Positions 1 through 5,193 of a stretch of DNA of 5,193 bases are shown here, in pieces. This DNA is from an uncultured Eubacteriales bacterium (GTDB lineage Bacteria > Bacillota > Clostridia > Oscillospirales > CAG-272). The notes under the pieces are model-generated. The model did no database searches and was not told the DNA's origin. It was given only the letters and a program-made list of their open reading frames with translations. Position numbers and translations under genes: made by a program. The stretch spans positions 1 to 5,193 of the forward strand of contig CAKSEM010000110.1 of assembly GCA_934446485.1 (NCBI GenBank), written 5' to 3'. The number at the start of each line of letters is the position of its first letter. Position 1 is the stretch's first letter.

Positions 1-1629
1 ATTATTTCGGCTTCCGAGCCCGGGACTGCATTAGAACCGCGCGTCACACGTATAGTGATGTCCGAGTGCGACTTCGGATTCGATGTGCTGTCCGAGGAAG
101 CAGTCGGATGCCTGATATGCTATGTCTATGAGCCGTTCTTTGAACGCCATCCCCTGTGCACGGGAGTAATGACCGGAATATATACCGATCGTATATCCGA
201 CTTTGCTTTGCGGCATATCCCGTGGACTTACGATTTGCTGAATGATTATATTGCCGCGGGTGGGAAGGTGTCGCAGCTTTTGTCGTTTGTCTCGGGAGAA
301 TCAAGTGAGCGGAGTGAAGGTGCAAGGCTTTCAGCTCTTACAGCGGTTTCGCGCTTTGCAAATGTCTTTGCCGAGCCGTTGAGACACTTTATTGAATCAC
401 GCGCGCTTGAGCTTTTCGCTCCTTTGCCGGACAAGCTCATTTCTTCCTGCGCCGGATGCGCCGGTGTTCCTGTGTACAAAGGAGAGCTTCTCTCAGATGA
501 CCGCGACAGTGAATTGACGGCGGCTCAGTGTCTGACCGATGCTGCACGTCTGTGCGGCAACCGTACGGGAGCGTATATCTGCCGCGGCACGGAGATATCC
601 GATATTTGCCGTGAGGTACAGCTCGGTGCAGTCGCAGGAGTAGGACTGTACATACTTCCGCCCGGACTTGCCGATCCGAAATATGTTTCCGACCGTGGGA
701 TCGACACATCGGATTTGCGACCCGTGCTTGAGTTTATGAAACGCCTATCGCTGATCGGCATTTCGTGTTCTGCACGCTCGGGTATCGCTCTGATGTGCGA
801 TGACGGCGTGATACCGTATGCATCTGCGGCAAGACTGCGCGCCCGCGGTGCCGGATTTACCTTTGTTGGGCGTCGCACAGCAGAACAACGTGCGGCGGTT
901 AACGACGGACGCCTGATGATCGACAGGTGTGCTTTTGATACCCTCCTGATCGATCGCCGGATTCGCCTTACGCCGGATGATGTCCGCCTTTTCGGAGAAT
1001 TTGCCGTTGGCGGCGGGCGTATGCTGCGCGGCGGTGGATTCTCTGAATTTGCGTCTCGACAGAGCGGTTCAGTGCGCGCCGACGGCGAGACGTTGACTTT
1101 TGATATGTCAAGATGCGGCATGCATCACACCTATGTGTTTAATCCGACGGAATCTCCGCTGTCCGTCAGCTTTCCGACAGATCGGACATGCGCTGCGCAC
1201 ATGTTTGACCCGTGTTCAGGTAAAGTTCTGCCGCTTGCCGAAAGAGACGGCTCGGCTAATCTCAGGCTTTCCGCAAATGAGTGTGTGCTCGTCGTGTGGG
1301 ATCCGGGCACCGCGCCGTTTCCGCCTTCTGACATTCCTTCGGTGCGTGAACTTATTTCGCTGCACTGTGGTGTTAATACGGTCGAATATACACCGCAAAC
1401 GGGAGACACGTGCTGCATTGAGCTTTACGGGGTACGCAGCATCTGCCGTGTTACCGTCGGATCGTGCGAACGGGTTCTGTTAACGCCGCCGTTCGTCGCA
1501 GATGTTACTGAGCTGCTCACGCACGGCGAGTGTGAGATCACGCTTGATGCGGATAGCTTTGCGTCGGCGTGCCTGCGCATCACGCGGCCTGCAGGAAATT
1601 CGTTGGAATCACCAATAGATGTTATGTAA
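1..1629 (+). CDS. Glycoside hydrolase-like protein (GH106/alpha-L-rhamnosidase-like), C-terminal part, 5' end outside window
   Basis: The frame is open from base 1, so the gene begins upstream. The in-frame GTG at 55 and ATG at 58 lie inside what reads as mid-protein sequence and are not credible starts. 542 residues are visible, ending at TAA 1627-1629. The order of motifs matches GH106-like proteins: a strand ending GIYTD (residues 59-63), then IPWTYDLL (73-80), a helix-rich barrel region, a segment around 171-222 (TAAQCLTDAARLCGNRTGAYICRG to GVGLYILPPG), a Rossmann-like domain (about 260-346, ending in GGGRMLRGGG), a beta domain with YVFNPTESPLSV (378-389) and MFDPCSGKVLPL (401-412), and a terminal jelly-roll (about 450-530) with TPPFVADVTELL (495-506). 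No export signal can be judged. Where relatives usually show an Asp-Glu pair this protein has D63-R64, and the later Glu-containing motif reads YICRG (192-196), so catalysis is doubtful. Family assignment is from motif memory; the substrate is unknown. Confidence 0.72.
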   Translation: MISASEPGTALEPRVTRIVMSECDFGFDVLSEEAVGCLICYVYEPFFERHPLCTGVMTGIYTDRISDFALRHIPWTYDLLNDYIAAGGKVSQLLSFVSGESSERSEGARLSALTAVSRFANVFAEPLRHFIESRALELFAPLPDKLISSCAGCAGVPVYKGELLSDDRDSELTAAQCLTDAARLCGNRTGAYICRGTEISDICREVQLGAVAGVGLYILPPGLADPKYVSDRGIDTSDLRPVLEFMKRLSLIGISCSARSGIALMCDDGVIPYASAARLRARGAGFTFVGRRTAEQRAAVNDGRLMIDRCAFDTLLIDRRIRLTPDDVRLFGEFAVGGGRMLRGGGFSEFASRQSGSVRADGETLTFDMSRCGMHHTYVFNPTESPLSVSFPTDRTCAAHMFDPCSGKVLPLAERDGSANLRLSANECVLVVWDPGTAPFPPSDIPSVRELISLHCGVNTVEYTPQTGDTCCIELYGVRSICRVTVGSCERVLLTPPFVADVTELLTHGECEITLDADSFASACLRITRPAGNSLESPIDVM

Positions 1630-1630
1630 G

Positions 1631-1648
1631 AGAGGAGCTACACATATA
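1631..1648 (+). promoter_or_regulatory. Ribosome binding site fixing the start of the Na/Pi cotransporter gene
   Basis: AGAGGAG at 1631-1637 lies 11 bases before ATG 1649. An earlier in-frame ATG at 1619 overlaps the end of the upstream gene and would add ten polar residues (MLCKRGATHI) ahead of the hydrophobic first segment. It has no Shine-Dalgarno sequence at useful distance. The start at 1649 is therefore preferred. The site lies in the 19-base gap after the upstream stop codon, which suggests co-transcription. Confidence 0.75.
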
Positions 1649-3415
1649 ATGGATGTATATTCCGTGCTGACCCTTATCGCAGGGCTTGCTTTCTTCCTTT
1701 ACGGTATGAACGTTATGTCGGGCGGACTCGAAAAGCTGTCCGGAGGCAGTCTCGAACGTATACTTGAACGCATGACTTCAAGCATGTGGCGAAGCATAGT
1801 CCTCGGAGCAGGAATCACTATTGCGATTCAGTCGTCCTCGGCAATGACGGTAATGCTTGTGGGACTTGTCAATTCTGGCATCATGAAGCTCGGTCAGACG
1901 ATCGGTGTCATTATGGGCTCCAATATCGGCACGACCGTGACGACATGGATATTTACGTTGAACGACATTGACGGCAGCGGCAGTCTGATCGGTCTCATGA
2001 AGCCGGAAAATTTTTCGGCTGTCTTTGCTATCGTAGGCGTTTTCCTCATCATGATGTCGAAACGCAAACGCCGCCGCGATATAGGAACGATATTTATCGG
2101 CTTTGCCGTGCTGATGTTTGGTATGAAGCTGATGGGGGATTCTGTCAGCGGACTTGAGAACAGCCCCGCATTTACCGATCTCATGACGGCGTTCAAGAAT
2201 CCGATAGTAGGTGTTCTTGCTTCGACCGCCGTGACAGGTATAATACAGAGCTCGGCAGCGTCTATCGGTATTTTGCAGACGCTCTCGCGCACCGGTGTGA
2301 TATCTTACAGTATGGCGATCCCGCTCATTCTCGGAGCGAATATCGGAACATGCGCTACAGCACTGATATCCAGTATCGGAGTCAACAAAAACGCAAAGCG
2401 TGTTGCCGTGGTCCATACGCTGATCAAGATTATCGGTACGGTTATATTTATGCTGGTTCTGATGCTTCTCCCGATGGTCATCGACCTTGAGGGATTCCTC
2501 GGACGCGCGGTGGACAGCCGCGGAATAGCGGCTGTCCATACATTCTTCAACGTGTTTACCACAATAATAATGATTCCCTTTACGAAGCAGCTTGAACGGC
2601 TCGGAATGCTGCTCGTTCGAGACAAAGGTGAGAGCAGCGAGGAATTTACTCTCATTGATGACCGTCTTCTTAACACACCGGCATTTGCAATATCCGAATG
2701 TTGCCGCGTAGCGCAGCGTATGTCGCGCCTTGCCGAGAAATCGGCACTGGAATCGCTCGCAATGTACGAAAAGTATGACAGCGCAAAGGCCGGTGAGCTC
2801 AGAGAACGAGAGGATGAGATAGATATTCTTGAGGATAAGCTCGGCTCATTCCTTGTCAAGGTATCCGGACTGGACCTCACTGAGAAGGAAGCGGACAGCG
2901 TGACCAATCTTTTGACGTCTATCGGTGATTTTGAGCGCATCGGCGACCACGCCGTAAACATTCTGAACGGTGCTGAGGAACTTATCGAAAAATCGAGCGG
3001 CTTCTCTAAAACGGCTATGAAAGATATGGAGGTCATAAAAGGCGCGATAGCAGAGATACTGTCCATTACCTGCGAAGCATTTGAAAGCGGCAGCGTCTCG
3101 ACAGCTGTGCGTGTTGAACCGCTTGAGGAGGTCATAGACCGACTCGTTGCCGACGCAAAACACAGACATATAGAGCGCCTGAAGTCCGGAAAATGTACTA
3201 TTGAGGTCGGATTCATTCTATCCGATATATTGACGAACTGTGAGCGCATCGGAGATCACTGTTCAAATATTGCAGGTGCTCTCATAGAGCTTGACAGCCA
3301 TACTCTGGACGTTCATCAGTATCTGAATGATGTGAAAAGCCACGGCACACCTCAGTATGAGGAGGACCTGCGCCACTTTGAAGATAAATACACATTCGGA
3401 AACGATAACGTCTGA
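1649..3415 (+). CDS. Na/Pi cotransporter family protein with C-terminal PhoU-like domain
   Basis: This 588-residue inner-membrane protein is predicted to move phosphate with sodium, as NptA/YjbB-type members of the Na/Pi cotransporter family do. Two inverted-repeat transport units are visible. Each has a QSS motif (QSSSA at 61-65; QSSAA at 200-204) followed by a glycine-rich loop (GSNIGTT 90-96; GANIGTC 229-235). Hydrophobic segments occur at about 4-24, 47-75, 82-103, 123-137, 145-163, 186-217, 222-243, 253-280 and 292-311, with a basic cytoplasmic loop KRKRRR at 138-143. From about 343 the protein is a soluble helical PhoU-like domain with two metal-ligand type motifs, DFERIGDH (427-434) and NCERIGDH (530-537). 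Length and architecture are normal for the bacterial family. The PhoU tail probably regulates transport, but no Pho box is seen. The gene starts 19 bases after the GH-like gene, so both may share a promoter outside the window. Direction and coupling of transport (uptake or efflux) cannot be told from sequence. Confidence 0.92.
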   Translation: MDVYSVLTLIAGLAFFLYGMNVMSGGLEKLSGGSLERILERMTSSMWRSIVLGAGITIAIQSSSAMTVMLVGLVNSGIMKLGQTIGVIMGSNIGTTVTTWIFTLNDIDGSGSLIGLMKPENFSAVFAIVGVFLIMMSKRKRRRDIGTIFIGFAVLMFGMKLMGDSVSGLENSPAFTDLMTAFKNPIVGVLASTAVTGIIQSSAASIGILQTLSRTGVISYSMAIPLILGANIGTCATALISSIGVNKNAKRVAVVHTLIKIIGTVIFMLVLMLLPMVIDLEGFLGRAVDSRGIAAVHTFFNVFTTIIMIPFTKQLERLGMLLVRDKGESSEEFTLIDDRLLNTPAFAISECCRVAQRMSRLAEKSALESLAMYEKYDSAKAGELREREDEIDILEDKLGSFLVKVSGLDLTEKEADSVTNLLTSIGDFERIGDHAVNILNGAEELIEKSSGFSKTAMKDMEVIKGAIAEILSITCEAFESGSVSTAVRVEPLEEVIDRLVADAKHRHIERLKSGKCTIEVGFILSDILTNCERIGDHCSNIAGALIELDSHTLDVHQYLNDVKSHGTPQYEEDLRHFEDKYTFGNDNV

Positions 3416-3489
3416 TTCTGCACGAAAATTCCCCGGGTGTATGTGCACTGAAATGCGTCGGATCATAGTCGAATCTGCAATTACTCTGT

Positions 3490-3538
3490 AAAAAAAATAT
3501 TCAAAGCTATTGCATTTTAACTTAGGTTATGATATAAT
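3490..3538 (+). promoter_or_regulatory. Strong sigma-A type promoter of rpmB with A-tract UP element and extended -10
   Basis: The -35 box is TTGCAT (3510-3515) and the -10 box is a perfect TATAAT (3533-3538), with a 17-base spacer. TGA at 3530-3532 directly before the -10 box gives an extended -10 (TGN) element. A run of eight A at 3490-3497 followed by TATT sits about 12 bases upstream of the -35 box, where an UP element that binds the RNA polymerase alpha subunit would be expected. Transcription should start near 3545, giving a leader of about 48 bases. Such a promoter fits a highly expressed ribosomal protein gene. Confidence 0.85.
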
Positions 3539-3578
3539 AACTCTTGCTGAGTTTGTAATCAAATGACATCATATAGAT

Positions 3579-3585
3579 GGAGGTG
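3579..3585 (+). promoter_or_regulatory. rpmB ribosome binding site
   Basis: GGAGGTG at 3579-3585 is a near-perfect Shine-Dalgarno sequence, with 9 bases between GGAGG and ATG 3593. It decides the start: an in-frame ATG at 3563 would prepend ten residues not found in L28 proteins and would place this site inside the coding region. Confidence 0.85.
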
Positions 3586-3592
3586 TATTCAG

Positions 3593-3778
3593 ATGGCAAA
3601 ATGCTCTGTGTGCGGAAAGGGCGTTACATTCGGTCAGAATGTTTCCCACTCAAACCGTAAGACGAACAGAATGTGGAAACCCAACATCCGCCGTGTCAAG
3701 GCTGTTGTTGACGGAACACACAAGACCGTTTATGTTTGCTCACGTTGCCTGCGTTCGGGCAAGGTAACAAGAGTGTAA
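3593..3778 (+). CDS. rpmB: 50S ribosomal protein L28, zinc-binding (four-cysteine) form
   Basis: This 61-residue basic protein is a component of the large ribosomal subunit. The family hallmarks are clear: the N-terminal MAKCSVCGKG, the central block SHSNRKTNRMWKPN (18-31) and the following RRVKAV stretch. Two CxxC pairs (C4/C7 and C49/C52) form a zinc ribbon, so this is the C+ form and not the cysteine-free paralogue that some bacteria switch on during zinc shortage. The length is one residue or so short of the usual 62-63 for Bacillota. The gene has its own promoter and its own terminator (3807-3830), so it is probably a single-gene transcript, with possible read-through into the next gene. 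Confidence 0.97.
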   Translation: MAKCSVCGKGVTFGQNVSHSNRKTNRMWKPNIRRVKAVVDGTHKTVYVCSRCLRSGKVTRV

Positions 3779-3806
3779 ATTTTATCGCTCTTAAGAGTCA
3801 TATCCG

Positions 3807-3830
3807 AACTCCCCGTTTTGGGGAGTTTTT
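3807..3830 (+). terminator. Intrinsic terminator after rpmB
   Basis: The stem AACTCCCC (3807-3814) pairs perfectly with GGGGAGTT (3820-3827) around the loop GTTTT. A T run (3826-3830) follows, and further T residues occur after the next GAC. The 8-bp stem has four consecutive G-C pairs at the loop end. It begins 28 bases after the rpmB stop codon and ends 30 bases before the start of the next gene. AGTCA (3796-3800) and TGACT (3830-3834) could add an outer stem after read-through. Confidence 0.92.
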
Positions 3831-3860
3831 GACTTTTATGCGCTCATTTTAGGAGTTGAA

Positions 3861-4580
3861 ATGGAAAGGTATATCGCGCTTGTGTCCGCTGCTGCAGATT
3901 TTGTGCCGAGCCTTCGGGAGCGCTTTGATGTTATACTGCTGCCGCCGTACGGTAAGCTGCAAACCCCTGTCGCGTCACACCCAGATATGCTGATATTTGC
4001 TGTCGGAAATACCTTGATTGCCCCGCGTGACTATGTGTCGGAGAACTCTGCGATATTCCGCAAAGCAGAGCGGATGGGAAAACTGCGGGTGGTGGGCGGC
4101 ACGTGCGGATTGCGCTCGGAGTATCCGTTTGATATAGCGTACAATGTGCTTGTATGCGGAGATGCGGCACTGTCATTGCGTGCGCATACAGCCCCGGAAA
4201 TTCTCTCTGAGCTCATGGCACGCGGCATCAGACATATAGACGTGAGGCAGGGTTACGCCGCTTGTTCGAGTCTTGTTGTAAACGGAGGAATGGTGACTGC
4301 GGATCCTTCCGTAGCTGATGCTGCCGATGCTGTCGGAATCGATGTCCTCAGAATTTCGCCCGGAGGAATCCGCCTTGACGGCTACAGCTGCGGATTCATC
4401 GGAGGGGCTTCGGCTGTGCTCGGAAATGAGGTGTATTTCTTTGGCGATCCGCTTTTGCATCCAGACGGGGAGGTGATTCTCGGGTTTATCGAAAGGCACG
4501 GTGCATCTGCGGTAAAACTCGGCGGCGGAGGACTCTGTGATTTCGGAGGCATCAGATTTATAAGGATTTCCGACGACTGA
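3861..4580 (+). CDS. Conserved protein of unknown function, DUF6873-like (proposed pentein/GME fold)
   Basis: This 239-residue protein has no signal peptide or membrane segment and is probably cytoplasmic. AGGAG (3851-3855) lies 5 bases before ATG 3861. The motif pattern resembles the clostridial DUF6873 family, which I recall as assigned to the guanidino-group modifying enzyme (pentein) fold: HPDMLIF (40-46), YPFDIAYN (88-95), QGYAACS (130-136), DGYSCGFIGGAS (173-184) and GGGGLCDFGG (221-230). Repeated short strand-helix units and the glycine-rich turns fit a pentein propeller. Pentein enzymes use Cys and His at the active site; C135 or C177 with H40 would be candidates here, but this is inference and no substrate is known. 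The gene lies just after the rpmB terminator with no convincing promoter of its own in the 30-base gap. It may depend on read-through from rpmB. Coding is supported by the good ribosome binding site and GC-rich third positions like those of the neighbours. Confidence 0.8.
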   Translation: MERYIALVSAAADFVPSLRERFDVILLPPYGKLQTPVASHPDMLIFAVGNTLIAPRDYVSENSAIFRKAERMGKLRVVGGTCGLRSEYPFDIAYNVLVCGDAALSLRAHTAPEILSELMARGIRHIDVRQGYAACSSLVVNGGMVTADPSVADAADAVGIDVLRISPGGIRLDGYSCGFIGGASAVLGNEVYFFGDPLLHPDGEVILGFIERHGASAVKLGGGGLCDFGGIRFIRISDD

Positions 4581-4808
4581 ACGTGGTCTCAGGCGGTTGT
4601 CTGCCAGTTTGCAGCAGAATTTTTCGTCTATACAGTTTAGACGGAATCACGGCAGAATAATCTTTCCGAGGCTTTTCAAAGTCACTCGGAATAGATGCGA
4701 CGAGGTCTTATCTGCGCCTGCCGATATTTTGCGATGTCAGAGGTAAAGCTGCTTTGCGGGAGGAAATCTTTATAGGTTTTGTCACCGCTTCAAATTTAAT
4801 ATACAAAG
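4581..4808. other. Intergenic region without a convincing gene
   Basis: About 230 bases separate the DUF6873-like gene from the convergent manA end. No start codon with a ribosome binding site leads to a plausible protein here. Two small hairpins are visible. CTGC (4601-4604) with GCAG (4611-4614) is followed by TTTTT (4620-4624) and might be a weak terminator for the upstream gene. CGTCTA (4625-4630) pairs with TAGACG (4638-4643), with U-rich flanks that extend it to 9 pairs if one G-U pair is counted, but it lacks a following T run. No promoter matching consensus is seen on either strand. Confidence 0.5.
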
Positions 4809-4847
4809 AGAAGTGCTCATATCTCGGATATGAGCACTTCTGCTTTT
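4809..4847. terminator. Hairpin terminator between convergent genes, overlapping the end of manA
   Basis: AGAAGTGCTCATATC (4809-4823) and GATATGAGCACTTCT (4827-4841) are perfect reverse complements, giving a 15-bp stem with a three-base TCG loop. On the plus strand it is followed by GC and TTTT (4844-4847). On the minus strand it is followed by CTTTGTATATT, a weaker U-rich tail. It could therefore stop transcripts from both sides. It contains the manA stop codon (TGA, plus-strand positions 4817-4819) and the codons just before it. Confidence 0.75.
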
Positions 4848-5193
4848 CCTTCGATCACCGTTTTTCCTGCACCGGCAGGTATGAAAAAGCTGTCTCCGGG
4901 GGACACCTCCGCAGAGCATCCGCCGCAAGATACGGTTGTTCGCTCTGCTGCCGTAAAGAGCAGGGAATTAAATGAACTTCGGTCCGTGTCAAACACAACA
5001 GCACTTTCGGCGCTTGTCTTCAAGAGGCTCACTCTGAAATAGCTGCAATTGCATAAAACCTCGGTGTTTTGCGGCGCACTGCGCCGTCCGGTGCGGCCGT
5101 CAAACTGCAAAGTTTCGATTTCGCCGGATGTGTAAAATTTCGTGACATCGAGCGCCTTGTCTATATGGAGACGGCGCTTTGACCCGTCAGGCT
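4817..5193 (-). CDS. manA: Mannose-6-phosphate isomerase class I, C-terminal part, 5' end outside window
   Basis: This would be the cytoplasmic enzyme that interconverts mannose 6-phosphate and fructose 6-phosphate. The frame is open to the right edge, so 124 C-terminal residues are visible, out of roughly 310-330 usual for Bacillota. A TTG at 5110 is internal and not a start. Recognisable family features are RRLHIDKALDV (6-16), LCNCSYFRV (46-54), the beta strand with SFNSLLF (73-79), the cupin-like GDSFFIPAGAGKTVIEG (99-115) and the terminal EVLISEI (118-124). These match the C-terminal jelly-roll of the short, Bacillus-type ManA proteins. The N-terminal cupin, which carries the zinc ligands, lies outside the window, so activity cannot be judged. 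The gene is convergent with the rest of the window, and its stop codon lies inside a long hairpin that probably ends its transcript. Neighbours that would show a mannose or polysaccharide role are not visible. Confidence 0.88.
   Translation of the reverse strand, partial: PDGSKRRLHIDKALDVTKFYTSGEIETLQFDGRTGRRSAPQNTEVLCNCSYFRVSLLKTSAESAVVFDTDRSSFNSLLFTAAERTTVSCGGCSAEVSPGDSFFIPAGAGKTVIEGKAEVLISEI

Noticed and set aside
55..1629. Reading the first gene as complete from the GTG at 55 or ATG at 58
   Set aside because: The frame is open to base 1, there is no ribosome binding site before 55, and the sequence around 55 reads as the middle of a GH-like barrel domain.
2305..3249. Long minus-strand reading frame inside the cotransporter gene
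   Set aside because: It is a serine/arginine-rich mirror of the plus-strand PhoU and transport codons. The plus-strand gene has clear family motifs throughout, and two genes on the same bases are unlikely.
3419..3447. TGCAC/GTGCA inverted repeat after the cotransporter gene as a terminator
   Set aside because: The stem is only 5 bp with a 19-base loop and no T run follows, so no terminator can be supported there.
3788..3797. Ten-base palindrome CTCTTAAGAG after rpmB, a possible operator
   Set aside because: It is short, lies downstream of rpmB and not at a promoter, and its right half is better explained by the outer stem around the terminator.
3829..3834. TTGACT as a -35 box for the DUF6873-like gene
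   Set aside because: No -10-like sequence occurs 16-18 bases downstream; that position holds the ribosome binding site.
4625..4643. CGTCTA/TAGACG hairpin as a terminator or small RNA
   Set aside because: There is no T run after it on either strand, no promoter before it, and the stem is short.
4754..4975. A 73-codon plus-strand reading frame preceded by a GGAGG-like sequence
   Set aside because: It runs through the manA terminator hairpin and antisense to the well-supported manA coding region. Its protein shows no recognisable pattern.

Overview
The window looks like chromosomal DNA from a member of the class Clostridia (Bacillota), probably an uncultured or gut-type lineage of moderate GC content. 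The evidence is the 61-residue four-cysteine L28, the clostridial-type Na/Pi cotransporter with a PhoU tail, an apparent DUF6873-family protein (known to me mainly from Clostridia), and strong GGAGG-type ribosome binding sites. Genus or species cannot be fixed from this sequence.

Layout, left to right. Positions 1-1629 (+) hold the C-terminal 542 residues of a large glycoside-hydrolase-like protein of the GH106/alpha-L-rhamnosidase-like type, cut by the left edge. It is followed after 19 bases by a complete Na+/phosphate cotransporter-family gene (1649-3415, +), probably in the same transcript. A short intergenic region carries a strong promoter (A-tract, TTGCAT, 17 bases, extended -10 TGATATAAT), which drives rpmB (3593-3778, +, ribosomal protein L28). 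A clear intrinsic terminator follows at 3807-3830. A gene for a DUF6873-like protein (3861-4580, +) starts 30 bases after it. About 230 bases without a convincing gene follow (4581-4808). A perfect 15-bp hairpin (4809-4841) then marks the convergence point with a minus-strand gene, the 3' part of a class I mannose-6-phosphate isomerase (4817-5193, -), cut by the right edge.

The genes do not form one obvious pathway. The sugar-related genes (GH-like protein, ManA) lie at opposite ends on opposite strands. The phosphate transporter, L28 and the DUF6873-like protein are housekeeping or unassigned functions. No mobile element, CRISPR array, tRNA or rRNA is seen, and nothing in the window amounts to a clearly new system. 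The points most worth a second look are the GH-like protein, which seems to lack the acidic residues expected at its active-site positions, the uncharacterised DUF6873-like protein with conserved His/Cys motifs, and the manA terminator stem, which is built into the last codons of the gene.
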